Part shown: one piece after another, positions 18,629-27,561 of the stretch
Layout: each line of letters opens with the position of its first letter
Numbering within the stretch: the stretch's first letter is position 1
Program-made: the position numbers and the translations under genes
Source of the DNA: CBDCUW01 sp965222745
GTDB lineage: Bacteria; Planctomycetota; Planctomycetia; Pirellulales; Pirellulaceae
Assembly (NCBI GenBank): GCA_965222745.1
Contig: CBDCUW010000005.1
Location: 992,001 to 1,056,000, forward strand
Reading direction: 5' to 3'
Length of the DNA: 64,000 bases
Notes under the pieces: generated by a model
Seen by the model: the letters and a program-made list of their open reading frames with translations, nothing else
What the model was told of the DNA's origin: nothing
Databases searched by the model: none

Positions 18629-18640
18629 AGAAGTGAAGAA

Positions 18641-19507
18641 ATGGAAGAATCGAAACCTTCATCACCGCTGTCAGCAGACGAAATTGCCTCCCAGGCGTCG
18701 GCTCTGGCGGAACACTTGCAGCGATCGGGCGTGCAGTTTCTTCCTGCTCAACGTGCCGAAAATGTCGAACAGCTGGCCTCGAAGTTTGCAGCTCCGACCC
18801 CGCCGACCGACAATCCGCCTTCGCCCCAAAAGACTCCTCCGGCACCGCCACGACCGGCCAAGCGGTTTACTCCGGTTAGCCTGATCGACTCTGGCGAAGA
18901 TGCTTATCCCGGCCCCTCGCTACCAACTGCCGAACGACAACAACAGCTTGATGTGATTTCAGCGCAGGTTGCCGCCTGCACGCGCTGCGAGGTCCTGTCG
19001 GACTGCCGAAACAAAACGGTGTTTGGCGAAGGAAGTCCCAATCCGCGGGTCGCCTTTTTTGGCGAAGGACCGGGGGCCGACGAAGATCGCAGCGGCCGGC
19101 CGTTTGTTGGCAGGGCCGGCCAGTTGCTGACCAAAATGATCGAAGCTTGTACGTTTCGTCGCGAAGATGTCTACATCCTGAATACGGTCAAGTGCCGGCC
19201 GCCGGGAAACAGGAACCCCGAACCGGAGGAGATCGCCAACTGCCGCGAGTACTTCGAACACCAACTGTCGATCTTGCGTCCCGAATATATCGTTTGCCTG
19301 GGCGCCGTCGGCAGCCAATCGCTGTTGGGTAGCAAGTTGTCGGTGGGAAGGCTGCGAGGAAAATTGCATCGTTATTTTGAAAGCAAAGTGTTGGTGACTT
19401 ACCACCCCGCCTATTTGTTGCGAAACCCGGCAGCCAAAAAGGCTGCCTGGGACGATTTGCAGCTGATGCTCCGCGATGCAGGAATCGATCCCAAAGCGGG
19501 AAGGTAG
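18641..19507 (+). CDS. Uracil-DNA glycosylase, family 4 (iron-sulfur)
   Basis: 288 residues from the ATG at 18641; upstream in-frame sequence overlaps repeats and der, so it is excluded. Removes uracil from DNA as the first step of base-excision repair. Four cysteines for a 4Fe-4S cluster are in the family spacing: C113, C116, C185 and C201. Motif A is GEGPGADEDRSGRPFVGRAG (about 141-160) and motif B is HPAYLLR (255-261). The first 95 residues are proline-rich and probably disordered, an extension often found in this family. The gene is bracketed by inverted pairs of REP-like elements. Confidence 0.93.
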   Translation: MEESKPSSPLSADEIASQASALAEHLQRSGVQFLPAQRAENVEQLASKFAAPTPPTDNPPSPQKTPPAPPRPAKRFTPVSLIDSGEDAYPGPSLPTAERQQQLDVISAQVAACTRCEVLSDCRNKTVFGEGSPNPRVAFFGEGPGADEDRSGRPFVGRAGQLLTKMIEACTFRREDVYILNTVKCRPPGNRNPEPEEIANCREYFEHQLSILRPEYIVCLGAVGSQSLLGSKLSVGRLRGKLHRYFESKVLVTYHPAYLLRNPAAKKAAWDDLQLMLRDAGIDPKAGR

Positions 19508-19512
19508 CAACC

Positions 19513-19621
19513 GTCGGCCAGTTCTTCGCTCCTGGCTGGGTAAGTGCGAAGCGATTTCGGAGAAATCGCCGACTTTACGAACTGGCTGGATACGCGATGC
19601 GATTTCGGAGAAATCGCCGAC
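19513..19621. repeat. Two REP-like elements, inverted relative to those before UDG
   Basis: Copy 3 (19513-19573) begins GTCGGCCAGTTC and ends GGAGAAATCGCCGAC; copy 4 (19574-19621) ends with the same block. These are the reverse-complement orientation of 18514-18628, so the UDG gene sits between inverted pairs. Confidence 0.85.
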
Positions 19622-19755
19622 GGGGGGCAATTCCTATTGACCATTGTCGGCGGATGGGAACAATCGTCACAGACAGTGAAGCAGAGGATTGCTCACTCGC
19701 GGCGGTGGAACTGCCGTGAAACTTTCATCCGTCGCGATGTGCAGGGAGGCCCATC

Positions 19756-21300
19756 ATGCGTCACGTGCTTGATCGTCGTTTAGCACGCACCTTCGATTCG
19801 ATTCACGATCATGGTGTAGAAGAGAAACGGGCGGCCGGCGCCATTTCTCTTCGCAGCGTTTTGGGGACGGCCCGCTTCTTTGCCGGCAACGATATTGAAT
19901 TTCGTTCGATTGCCGCATCGGCCGCGACAGCTGCCGAAGGCGACCTGGTGGTCTACCGCATCGGTGAAGCATGCCCCGCGCAACTGGTTGCCGACGCGGT
20001 TGCCCGTGGTGCCGCTGGGATTCTCAGCGAACAAGTTCTGCCTTGTCCTTTGCCGCAATGTATCGTGGGCGATGTTGATTTGGCGTTGGCCGAAGTGGCC
20101 GCCAAGCAATTCTCTCATCCCGATCGAAAACTGCTGACCATCGGTGTTGTCGGATCCGCAGGAAAGACGTCCACGGCGCTGCTGGTTGCCTCTTTGTTTC
20201 GCCAATGCGGAATTCGCACCGGCTACCAAACCGATCTGGGTGATTGCGACGGAATTGTCCAAACCACTTCCAACGAAACCGTTCCGGCTCATCGTGAATT
20301 GATCGAATGGATTGGGCAGACTGCCGATGCGGGCTCTCACGCGGCGATCATCGAGCTTTCGGATGACGATGCGCGCCGAGGCGGTTATGGAGCGGTTGAA
20401 TTTGACTTGCTGGTCATGACCGGATCGGTTTCTCGAAGTACCGATTACGGCGAATCAGGCTTGCAGTGTGCACTGGAAAGATTGACATCTTCGGGAGTGG
20501 TCATCGCACCGGCGGACGACCCCAAAGTGATGCGTATAGTTCGCGACAGCGGCGCGAAAGTGGTCACTTACGGAATTCGCCAGGCGGCCGACGTGACCGC
20601 CAAAATCATCGAGCAATCGGGCGGCATGACCACGTTGTTGGTTTCGCACGGCAACACCACCGCGGTGATGGAATCGAGCCTGTGTGGCGCCGCGATGGCA
20701 GCGAACCATGCCGCCGCCGCGGTTGCCGGGTTGTTGGTCGACCAACCGCTTCACGAAATCGCCGAAAAACTGGGGCAACTGCGAGAAATCCCCGGACGTG
20801 GGCAGTCCCTGGATGACCAACAACATGCCGCGGTCATCCTGGATGCCGGCGGCTCTCCGGAACGGGCGGCGGCGGCATTGCGAACTTACCGCAGCATGAA
20901 AAGCGGAGGCCGGTTGTGGTGTGTTCTGGCCATCGATGCCGGCGACCATCCCGAACAGCTCGCCCGTTACGGCAGCCTTTTGGAACGGTTCGCCGACAAC
21001 GCCATCATCACCTCCCAGCCAGACTGCCAATCCAAATTCCTGTCCGCATCCCACTGCGTGTTGGACGGGGTCGAAAAGTGTGCAGCCATGCGGCTTGTCG
21101 CCGATCGGCAGCGCGCGGTGCGCTGGGCGGTCGGTGAAGCACGCCCCACCGATACGGTGTTGGTGATCGCGGCGTCCTTTGGCACGTCCGCTCATCAACA
21201 ACGAAGCGAAATCGACCGCATCCAGTCATGGGTCGAATCGGAGCGTCGGGCGCTGCAAGAACCAGCGGAACCGAAGATCCTGAAAATCGCGGACTATTGA
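19756..21300 (+). CDS. MurE-like Mur ligase family protein
   Basis: 514 residues. The domain order is that of MurE: an N-terminal uridine-nucleotide-type domain (IAASAATAAEGDLVVYRIGE), a P-loop ATPase core (GVVGSAGKTSTALLVASLF, about residues 133-151) and a C-terminal Mur ligase domain (EIPGRGQSL, then an ILDAGGSPERAAAALRTYR segment in place of the usual VDYAHTPD). Real MurE has GTNGKT-type and DYAHTP motifs; their divergence here suggests a paralogue with another substrate rather than the housekeeping meso-diaminopimelate ligase. No peptidoglycan cluster is nearby. The ATG at 19756 follows a GGGAGG-like element. Confidence 0.78.
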   Translation: MRHVLDRRLARTFDSIHDHGVEEKRAAGAISLRSVLGTARFFAGNDIEFRSIAASAATAAEGDLVVYRIGEACPAQLVADAVARGAAGILSEQVLPCPLPQCIVGDVDLALAEVAAKQFSHPDRKLLTIGVVGSAGKTSTALLVASLFRQCGIRTGYQTDLGDCDGIVQTTSNETVPAHRELIEWIGQTADAGSHAAIIELSDDDARRGGYGAVEFDLLVMTGSVSRSTDYGESGLQCALERLTSSGVVIAPADDPKVMRIVRDSGAKVVTYGIRQAADVTAKIIEQSGGMTTLLVSHGNTTAVMESSLCGAAMAANHAAAAVAGLLVDQPLHEIAEKLGQLREIPGRGQSLDDQQHAAVILDAGGSPERAAAALRTYRSMKSGGRLWCVLAIDAGDHPEQLARYGSLLERFADNAIITSQPDCQSKFLSASHCVLDGVEKCAAMRLVADRQRAVRWAVGEARPTDTVLVIAASFGTSAHQQRSEIDRIQSWVESERRALQEPAEPKILKIADY

Positions 21301-21307
21301 ACTTCTT

Positions 21308-21403
21308 TTGCTCCTTTGTGTCCTCGTGACTTTGTGTGAGTTTTTTGGCGCTGTCGGTGCGTTTGAAGAAGCTCACACGAAGGCACAAAGGCCCGAAGAA
21401 GAG
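21308..21403. repeat. CTTTGTG-type palindromic repeat, second copy
   Basis: Left arm 21310-21345 (CTCCTTTGTGTCCTCGTGAC and TTTGTGTGAG) and right arm 21368-21403 (AAGCTCACACGAAGGCACAA and AGGCCCGAAG) flank a loop with GGCGCTGTCGGTGCGTTTGA. Arms and loop match the copy at 13606-13700. It lies between two convergent genes and could act as a bidirectional terminator. Confidence 0.8.
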
Positions 21404-21429
21404 GAAGGAAAGTAGGTTCCGATAATTGG

Positions 21430-22782
21430 CTAGAGTGACCAGCCTTCCCGTGGTTGGCGTTGGATGAAGGGGTCGGCTTCCGAGCAACCGATGCAGACCA
21501 TCTTCTTAGGATCCCATTTGATTTTTTTGCCGACCCGGTAGGCGACGTTGCCAAGATGATTGGCTTCGGTGAGCGGTCCGGCGTAGCTGAACGGGCTGCC
21601 GGTCTTCCCTTCGCCTCGACAGGCGAGCAAGAATTCGTGGTGATGTCCGGGCGAATCGGGAATGAAAGGTTCCGGCCGCCGGAAATCGACGAATTCCTCT
21701 TCGGGCAACAGCATGTGCTTTCGATAGTCCGCCAACAACATCCCTTTGGTGCCAACGAACAACACTCCGTTGGACCACTGCGGTATCTCGCCATCTTTCC
21801 ATCGCTGCGGCTTGTGCGTTCCCTGGTACCAGGAGAGTTCAACCGCCGGCAGATCCCCGCGCGGTCCGAAGTCATAGACCGCCGTCATCGAAGCGGGCGC
21901 GATTTCCGGGTGAGGTGGGATGCCGAACGATTCCACCGTCCGCGGCGCATCCAGCTGAAGCGCCCAATAAGGCAGGTCGTTCCAGTGGCTGCCAAGATCT
22001 GACATCGTGCCGTTACCGAAATCCCACCATCGGTACCAATTCGGCCCCGGGAAATAGACGCTGTGATAGGGCCTTGCTGGCGCGGGGCCCAACCAAAGAT
22101 CCCAATCCAGGTAATCGGGAGGCGTCATCGATTCCGATGGCCGACGATCCACAAACAGACGGTCCTTGTGCTTGGCCGCCTCCGCTTCGGTTTGCAGGCC
22201 CCAGGCGCGCGAAACCCAGACGTGCGCTTCGGTGACCGGTCCGATGGCGCCGCTTTGGATCAGTTCCACGACGCGGTGATAATTTTCGCTGGCGTGAATC
22301 TGAGTGCCCATTTGAGTGACCACTCCGGCTGCAGCTGCCGCCTCGGTCACTCGTCGAGTCTCATCGATGTTGTAGGCGAGCGGTTTTTCACAATAGACAT
22401 GTTTTCCCAGCTGCAATGCCGGCATCGTCGCATAGGCGTGCACGTGTTCCGGCGTGCTGACAACGACCGCGTCGACGTCGTTTCCTACGTCGTCGTACAG
22501 CTTGCGAAAGTCCTTGAACTTCTTTGCTTTGGGAAAGCGATTGCCGACGATGTCCAATGTTCGCGAATCGACATCACAAATCGCGGCAACGTCGATCAGT
22601 TTGGTGGCAAACATCGTTTGCAGATTGCCGCCTCCACGGCCGCCGGCGGCGATGAAAGCAACTTTCAGGCGGTCGTTGGCTTGGGCAGCTTTGACCGTGG
22701 CAGGAGCGACCGCGGCCGCCGCGGCGGTAAGGGTGGTAGACGCAAGGAAGTCTCGGCGAGAGAAGTTCGTTGGCTTGCGCAT
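21430..22782 (-). CDS. Gfo/Idh/MocA oxidoreductase, Tat-exported
   Basis: 450 residues from the ATG at 22780-22782. The N-terminus MRKPTNFSRRDFLAST is a twin-arginine signal with an alanine-rich hydrophobic stretch. The Rossmann domain (KVAFIAAGGRGGGNLQTMF, then AAICDVDS, VVVSTPEHVHAY) and the EKPLAYN motif identify the Gfo/Idh/MocA NAD(P)-dependent sugar dehydrogenase family, exported folded with its cofactor. The C-terminal DPFIQRQPREGWSL resembles the end of the neighbouring paralogue. The two genes are tandem on the minus strand, separated by a terminator and a repeat. Substrate probably a sugar or sugar derivative; not determinable. Confidence 0.92.
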   Translation of the reverse strand: MRKPTNFSRRDFLASTTLTAAAAAVAPATVKAAQANDRLKVAFIAAGGRGGGNLQTMFATKLIDVAAICDVDSRTLDIVGNRFPKAKKFKDFRKLYDDVGNDVDAVVVSTPEHVHAYATMPALQLGKHVYCEKPLAYNIDETRRVTEAAAAAGVVTQMGTQIHASENYHRVVELIQSGAIGPVTEAHVWVSRAWGLQTEAEAAKHKDRLFVDRRPSESMTPPDYLDWDLWLGPAPARPYHSVYFPGPNWYRWWDFGNGTMSDLGSHWNDLPYWALQLDAPRTVESFGIPPHPEIAPASMTAVYDFGPRGDLPAVELSWYQGTHKPQRWKDGEIPQWSNGVLFVGTKGMLLADYRKHMLLPEEEFVDFRRPEPFIPDSPGHHHEFLLACRGEGKTGSPFSYAGPLTEANHLGNVAYRVGKKIKWDPKKMVCIGCSEADPFIQRQPREGWSL

Positions 22783-22833
22783 CGAAGGGCTCCTGAATTC
22801 GGGCGGGAAAAAATGGGGGGATCGGCGATGACA

Positions 22834-22920
22834 GTCGGCGACTTCTCCGAAGTCGCTACGAATCTCCGGTTCGGAGAACCGATCAACAGTCCGAATAGCC
22901 AGTTCGGAGAACTGGCCGAC
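22834..22920. repeat. REP-like element, GTCGGC/GCCGAC ends
   Basis: Begins GTCGGCGACTTCTCCGAAGT and ends GTTCGGAGAACTGGCCGAC. It contains three small hairpins (GCGACTTC/GAAGTCGC, CGGTTC/GAACCG and CCAGTTC/GAACTGG). Longest copy of the family in the window, located upstream of the 21430-22782 gene. Confidence 0.82.
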
Positions 22921-22962
22921 GTAAAAAAAAACCGGGCGACGCTGAAAGTGCGACGCCCGGTT
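22921..22962 (-). terminator. Intrinsic terminator after the second oxidoreductase gene
   Basis: Read on the minus strand, AACCGGGCG and CGCCCGGTT form a perfect 9-bp stem (22930-22938 with 22954-22962), followed by a run of eight or nine T. It lies about 35 bases past the stop of the gene at 22997-24403, in the right orientation to end that transcript. Confidence 0.85.
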
Positions 22963-22996
22963 CGTTGAATCCAAACGATCCGTCAGCGACGCGAGC

Positions 22997-24403
22997 TTAG
23001 ATTTCCCAGCCCTCGCGGTATTCTCGCTGCACGAACTGATTGACTTCGGGAACGTTGGGACTGGTCAGCTCCTTGGCGTTCCACTGGATGCGTTGTCCTT
23101 CGCCGGCACGCATGGCCAGGTTGCCGACCAAAATGGTCTCGGTCAACCGACCGGCGTAGCCGAAGTTCGACATCGTTCCCGGTTCGTACTCGCCCTTGAC
23201 CGTGCTGACGAATTCCCATTTTTGTCGCTGGTCGCCACCTGCTTTGTGCGGAATCCGCGGCAGAGTCTGCTCTGGCTTTTCGAAATCCTTGAACTTGTCT
23301 TCGGGCAGCAGGTAGTACTTCGCGCCGTAATCGTCCGGCGAAAAGAGCAAACCTTTGCTGCCGACCACCACCGCACCGCTGGTCTTGCGGTTCGGATCCT
23401 GCTTTTGCCTTTCGATTCGTTTCTGGAACGATTCGGGAAGCTGCGAAAGAATCTCGTCGTTGGGCAAGTTGCCGCCGTCGTACCAATGGAACTTGCAGGC
23501 GGGCAAGCCATCTCTTTCGGGAAACTCGAACACCAGCGAAGAACTACCTGGGAAAGTTTCTCCCTCGAAGATGCCCGGATTCTTCACGGCGGTCACCGCG
23601 ATCGGATCCCACAACTTCAGCGCCATCACCGGCATGTTGGTGGTGTGGCAAGCCATGTCGCCCAGCGCACCGGTACCGAAATCGACCCAACCGCGCCAGT
23701 TAAACGAATGATAGACTCCCTTCTTGAAAGGCCTCATCGCTGCCGGTCCGATCCAAGCATCCCAATTCAATCCTTCGGGCACGGGATCTTCGCCCGCCGG
23801 ACGACCAATTCCCTGAGGCCAAACGGGACGATTCGACCAAATGTGCACTTCACTGACGTCACCGATGGCGCCGCTGCGGATCACTTCGACCGCTTCGCGC
23901 AGCCCGTTCTCCGAAGTGCCCTGATTGCCCATCTGAGTGACCACGCCCATCTCGGCGGCAGTTTCGCGCATCATCCTCGCTTCGCGAATCGACCAGGTCA
24001 GCGGCTTCTGGCAATAAACATGCTTCTTCATCCGCATTGCTCGGATGGCAGCTGCCGCGTGGGTGTGGTCAGGCGTGCTGACGGTCACGATGTCGATCTT
24101 GTCGCCCAGCTCTTCCAGCATCTCGCGAAAGTCGGTGTACTGCTTGGCATCGGGAAATTCACGACCTTTTTTGGTCAACGTGCCGCCGTCCACGTCACAC
24201 AAACCGGCAATGGCAACACCGTTTTCGGCGATGTGGCTGGTATCACTGCCACCTTTGCCGCCAACGCCCACGCAGGCAGCTGAAAGGGACTGAAGTGCTG
24301 ATTGGGCGCGAACTTCCGGGCTGGCCGAAGTCCAAAAGCCAACACCGGCCCCCAAGGCGGCGGACTGACCGAGAAAGCGGCGACGAGTTGTCTGTCTTGT
24401 CAT
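22997..24403 (-). CDS. Gfo/Idh/MocA oxidoreductase, Tat-exported (second)
   Basis: 468 residues from the ATG at 24401-24403. A twin-arginine signal (MTRQTTRRRFLGQSAALGAG) precedes a Rossmann domain (AACVGVGGKGGSDTSHIAEN, GLCDVD, VTVSTPDHTHAAAAI) with the family motif CQKPLTWS in place of EKP. Length and C-terminus (EVNQFVQREYREGWEI) parallel the 21430-22782 protein, from which it arose by an older duplication judging by the low identity. It has its own terminator downstream and shares a 321-base divergent region with the LRR lipoprotein gene. Substrate unknown. Confidence 0.92.
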   Translation of the reverse strand: MTRQTTRRRFLGQSAALGAGVGFWTSASPEVRAQSALQSLSAACVGVGGKGGSDTSHIAENGVAIAGLCDVDGGTLTKKGREFPDAKQYTDFREMLEELGDKIDIVTVSTPDHTHAAAAIRAMRMKKHVYCQKPLTWSIREARMMRETAAEMGVVTQMGNQGTSENGLREAVEVIRSGAIGDVSEVHIWSNRPVWPQGIGRPAGEDPVPEGLNWDAWIGPAAMRPFKKGVYHSFNWRGWVDFGTGALGDMACHTTNMPVMALKLWDPIAVTAVKNPGIFEGETFPGSSSLVFEFPERDGLPACKFHWYDGGNLPNDEILSQLPESFQKRIERQKQDPNRKTSGAVVVGSKGLLFSPDDYGAKYYLLPEDKFKDFEKPEQTLPRIPHKAGGDQRQKWEFVSTVKGEYEPGTMSNFGYAGRLTETILVGNLAMRAGEGQRIQWNAKELTSPNVPEVNQFVQREYREGWEI

Positions 24404-24724
24404 GGAAAAAAGTTCCCTCGAGGTGGAAATAGGCGGGCTCTGGGGGGTGAAGATCACATCCTACCCAGACGTTTGGTGGCATATTTTCTCCCAACACAAT
24501 AACAAGGAGCATTTGCCTAAACAATCATCGGCTCCGTGGTTTGCCGTCGCACGGAGACGCCCAGCAGACCGGCCAGCTGCCACGGGTTGCCCGGCCAGAG
24601 CATGTTGGCGAAAAGTGTGCCGGAAGGGGCAGAATCTGGCGCTCGATTCGTTGCCAGTTTCTCGTCAAAGGTCTACCCTGACGGCTGTTGACAACGGTTT
24701 GGTTTCTAGTGGAGCCCCCCACTC
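24404..24724. other. Divergent promoter region
   Basis: 321 bases between two divergent start codons, with no credible gene and no strong repeat. A TTGACA-like hexamer occurs near 24686, but no matching -10 box is convincing. It should contain the promoters for both flanking genes. Confidence 0.45.
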
Positions 24725-26065
24725 ATGACGATGTCCCACCCTTTAATCCGACTGCGCAAGGCAATCGCACTCGCCTGTCTTGTCGTCGCCCCCCTGGCGG
24801 GCTGTGATAAAAAAACGCCTACCGCTGCCCAGCCGGCTCAAAGTGAACCCGAACCGACCGTCACCGAGCCGGCTGCTCCGCCGGCGGAAGACGATGCCGA
24901 TTCGGTCGCCGCGTTGGAAAAGGCTGGCTTCGTGCTGAAAAAGGACAGCGCCGGACTGGTCACCGAATTGTCGATGTCGGCCAATGAAGACATCAGCGAT
25001 TCGCTGCCGCTGCTGGCCGGTCTTCCCAATCTTCGAGTCGCCAGTTTGTCGGGACCAGAACTGACCGACAAAGGCTTGGAAGTGCTCGCCGGTCTGAACA
25101 AACTGACCAAGCTTGATTTTTCCAACTCGGCCATTGGCGACCCGACATTGGAAGTGGTCGGAAAGATCAAATCGTTGGAGATCCTTTTTCTGCGACGGAC
25201 GAGTGTATCGGATGGCGGCCTGGCGAATCTGATGGGACTGGCCAACCTTCGTGCCCTTGATTTGCGAAACAGCAAGATCAGCGACGACGGGCTAACCCAT
25301 CTGACCGACCTGAAGAAGCTTGCCGACATTCAGCTGGAAAAAGCGAACATCACCGATGCCGGAATCGCAAAACTCGCTGGACTGCCGCTGAAATCGTTGA
25401 ACGTCAATTACTGCACCACCGTCAGCAACGAATCGCTCCAACTGCTCGGTGGTATCCCGACGTTGACTTCGATCCAAATGGATTACACCAAGGTGAACGA
25501 CGAGGGAATGGCAGCGGTCGCCAAGTTGAAGAATCTCAAGCGACTGAGATTGCGAGGAACGGATGTCACCGGCGTTGGCATCGCGCACATCAAAGAACTC
25601 AAATCAATCGATCGCATCGAACTTCGTGATTCGTCGTTAGATGACGACGGGCTGGCCGTGATCGCGTCGCTTCCCAACGTCACCTTCCTTGACATCGCCG
25701 AATGCAGGCTTGTCACCGCGGAAGGAATGAAGCAGATCGCAAAGCTGAAGGGACTGACCTACCTGAGCCTGTGGGAAACCAAGATCGACGACGAAGCTTT
25801 CAATACCTTTGGCGATCTGACCAAGTTGACCGAAGTCAATCTTCAAGGTGCAACCTCGATCACCGACGAATCGACTCCCACGCTGCTGAAAATGAAGGAA
25901 CTGCAACGATTGAACATCGGTGGCACCCAGATCGGCCAAAGCGCCGAGGAGTTCACGAAGTTGCCGAAGCTGGTCTACCTGAACATCGTCAACAGCGGCG
26001 TCGGTTTCGACGTCGTCGATACGCTGTCGGAAGCCAATGCCGATCTAGAAATCGTCGAGTATTGA
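24725..26065 (+). CDS. Leucine-rich-repeat lipoprotein
   Basis: 446 residues. The signal ALACLVVAPLAGC has a lipobox with acceptor Cys27, then a Pro/Glu/Ala-rich linker (about 30-60). From about residue 75 to the end there are roughly fourteen leucine-rich repeats of about 24 residues, in the pattern LxxLxxLxxLxLxxTxITDxGLxxL, close to the cysteine-containing/RI-like class. The product should be a surface- or periplasm-anchored solenoid for protein binding. Partner unknown. It converges with the secreted propeller gene across a palindrome-rich gap. Confidence 0.88.
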   Translation: MTMSHPLIRLRKAIALACLVVAPLAGCDKKTPTAAQPAQSEPEPTVTEPAAPPAEDDADSVAALEKAGFVLKKDSAGLVTELSMSANEDISDSLPLLAGLPNLRVASLSGPELTDKGLEVLAGLNKLTKLDFSNSAIGDPTLEVVGKIKSLEILFLRRTSVSDGGLANLMGLANLRALDLRNSKISDDGLTHLTDLKKLADIQLEKANITDAGIAKLAGLPLKSLNVNYCTTVSNESLQLLGGIPTLTSIQMDYTKVNDEGMAAVAKLKNLKRLRLRGTDVTGVGIAHIKELKSIDRIELRDSSLDDDGLAVIASLPNVTFLDIAECRLVTAEGMKQIAKLKGLTYLSLWETKIDDEAFNTFGDLTKLTEVNLQGATSITDESTPTLLKMKELQRLNIGGTQIGQSAEEFTKLPKLVYLNIVNSGVGFDVVDTLSEANADLEIVEY

Positions 26066-26070
26066 GCAAA

Positions 26071-26225
26071 GTCGGCGAGTTCTCCGAACTCGCCCTCCGC
26101 CCTCGTTCCCACGCTCCGCGTGGGAACACCACCCTGCCGCTCCGCGGCACCACGATCTATCTTGCTGCGACTGTCCGCAGAGCGGACTTACCTTGCGTTC
26201 CCACGCAGGAGCGTGGGAACGAGAG
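26071..26225. repeat. Palindrome cluster between convergent genes
   Basis: 26071-26093 is a short GTCGGC-type element (GTCGGCGAGTTC-TCC-GAACTCGC). From about 26100, GTTCCCACGCTCCGCGTGGGAAC-like palindromes follow, with an inner pair around TGCCGCTCCGCGGCA and a closing GTTCCCACGC...GCGTGGGAAC near 26192-26220. The stretch may serve as a bidirectional terminator for the two convergent genes. Confidence 0.75.
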
Positions 26226-26257
26226 AGAACGAGTGACAAAGCGATGTAGCGAAATTG

Positions 26258-27364
26258 CTACGGCAGGTCGATGGTCTGCAGCAACAGGGGCTGGTTTTCT
26301 TTTTCGATCACCACCATCGCACGCGTATCATCCAGCTGAGCAAGCTGGATGACGCCTTGCAGGTCATTGATCGTTTCGTAAGTTTGGCCAGCAGTTCCGC
26401 CGCCTCGAACCGGTTCGGTCAAACCTTCATTTTCGGCCAGCTTCTCCGTGCTGACTTTCATCACGCCGCGAGCCGAATTGGCGATCAACAGAAAATCTTT
26501 GCCACCTTGTTTGTAGGCAATCATGTCCAACGGCCGATTTCGATTGCCCAATTCGGCGACCGTCGTTCCGGTCACTTTGGAGTTGCTTGCGATTTTGCCG
26601 ATCGGAATTTTCACCAGCGGCGTGCAAGTGTATCCCGCCAATACGCTCGGTTCGCCACCGACATTGAACGGAACAAAGGTTTGGATGGCCCGGTTGTCTT
26701 CCGAACGTCCATGTGCCGCGTGATAAATCTCTACCTGCATGCCGCGCGACTGTTCGCGGAAGGGAAAATCAAACTGCAGCACGGTGCTGGGCGAGTCGGC
26801 GGTCGACAGTCCCGAAACCAACAAACGTCCTTCGGTGAAAGCGACGTCGGTGATCGATTCGTTGCGAGCATTTCGGCTGCCGCGGCGGCTACGAACTTCT
26901 TTGTCCTCTGGCGGATTGGGAAGCGTGGCGACGGCGTGTCCGACTTTATCAAGATTGACGCGGCGGACCGTGTTACCGGAAACCTTTGCCAGGCCAGGTT
27001 TCCCATTCACCGTCACCGTCATGAAAGCGTTGCCCGTTTCAGGATTGACTGCCAAATCAATCACCGACGCTTTGCCGCCGCCGAATGCCTTCGATACGTG
27101 TCCGGCCAAATCGGCGATCTCTGTTTGGCCGGCGGAACTTTCTTTCTTGTCTTCGGTGTTGATGGCGTAAACCTTGGCAGCCTTCGGGTCACCGACAAAG
27201 ACGACTCCGGAGGGACCAAACGTCATCGGGCCGACCGATTGAAGTTCAACCGGTCCGGGCGTGAGCCCAAAGATTTCGGCGGCGTCCAAACGTTGACCCG
27301 ATAGAACGAGCACGGCGGCAGCCAGCAAACAGACGGACGTGGAGTGGAGAAATGACAGACGCAT
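26258..27364 (-). CDS. Secreted propeller-like hypothetical protein
   Basis: 368 residues from the ATG at 27362-27364, preceded by an AGGAATT ribosome site. The signal STSVCLLAAAVLVLSGQRLDA is clear. The mature part is built of repeated strands of the type GPSGVVFVGDPKAAKVYAI, IDLAVNPETGNAFMTV and ITDVAFTEGRLLVSG, which look like NHL- or YVTN-type blades. No catalytic motif is seen. Probably a periplasmic beta-propeller; function unknown. Confidence 0.72.
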   Translation of the reverse strand: MRLSFLHSTSVCLLAAAVLVLSGQRLDAAEIFGLTPGPVELQSVGPMTFGPSGVVFVGDPKAAKVYAINTEDKKESSAGQTEIADLAGHVSKAFGGGKASVIDLAVNPETGNAFMTVTVNGKPGLAKVSGNTVRRVNLDKVGHAVATLPNPPEDKEVRSRRGSRNARNESITDVAFTEGRLLVSGLSTADSPSTVLQFDFPFREQSRGMQVEIYHAAHGRSEDNRAIQTFVPFNVGGEPSVLAGYTCTPLVKIPIGKIASNSKVTGTTVAELGNRNRPLDMIAYKQGGKDFLLIANSARGVMKVSTEKLAENEGLTEPVRGGGTAGQTYETINDLQGVIQLAQLDDTRAMVVIEKENQPLLLQTIDLP

Positions 27365-27512
27365 GGAACGAATTCCTTGAAACGTGGTTCAAACGACCGG
27401 TATGGCGCTCATGGCCGCCCACCAAGCGGCCCCGTTCGCGTCAGTGTACGCGTTTTGTACGGAAGCCGGTGGTGGCAGGCGGCAATTTTCGAGCAGAATT
27501 TGCTCGATGGAG

Positions 27513-27532
27513 GCCGACTTGTCCCCAGTCGG
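27513..27532. repeat. Short palindrome, GCCGAC/GTCGG family
   Basis: GGCCGACTTG, then TCCCC, then AGTCGG. Lies in the 197-base gap between the propeller gene and the M56 gene. Confidence 0.65.
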
Positions 27533-27561
27533 TGAATTCACGACCAGTGCGGTCTAGCCGT

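Noticed and set aside
18044..18640. N-terminal extension of the uracil-DNA glycosylase frame
   Set aside because: The extra 199 codons overlap der in antisense and pass through REP-like elements; the ATG at 18641 starts the conserved-type protein.
23093..24283. 396-codon plus-strand open frame
   Set aside because: Antisense shadow of the second Gfo/Idh/MocA gene; histidine/arginine-rich with no start context.
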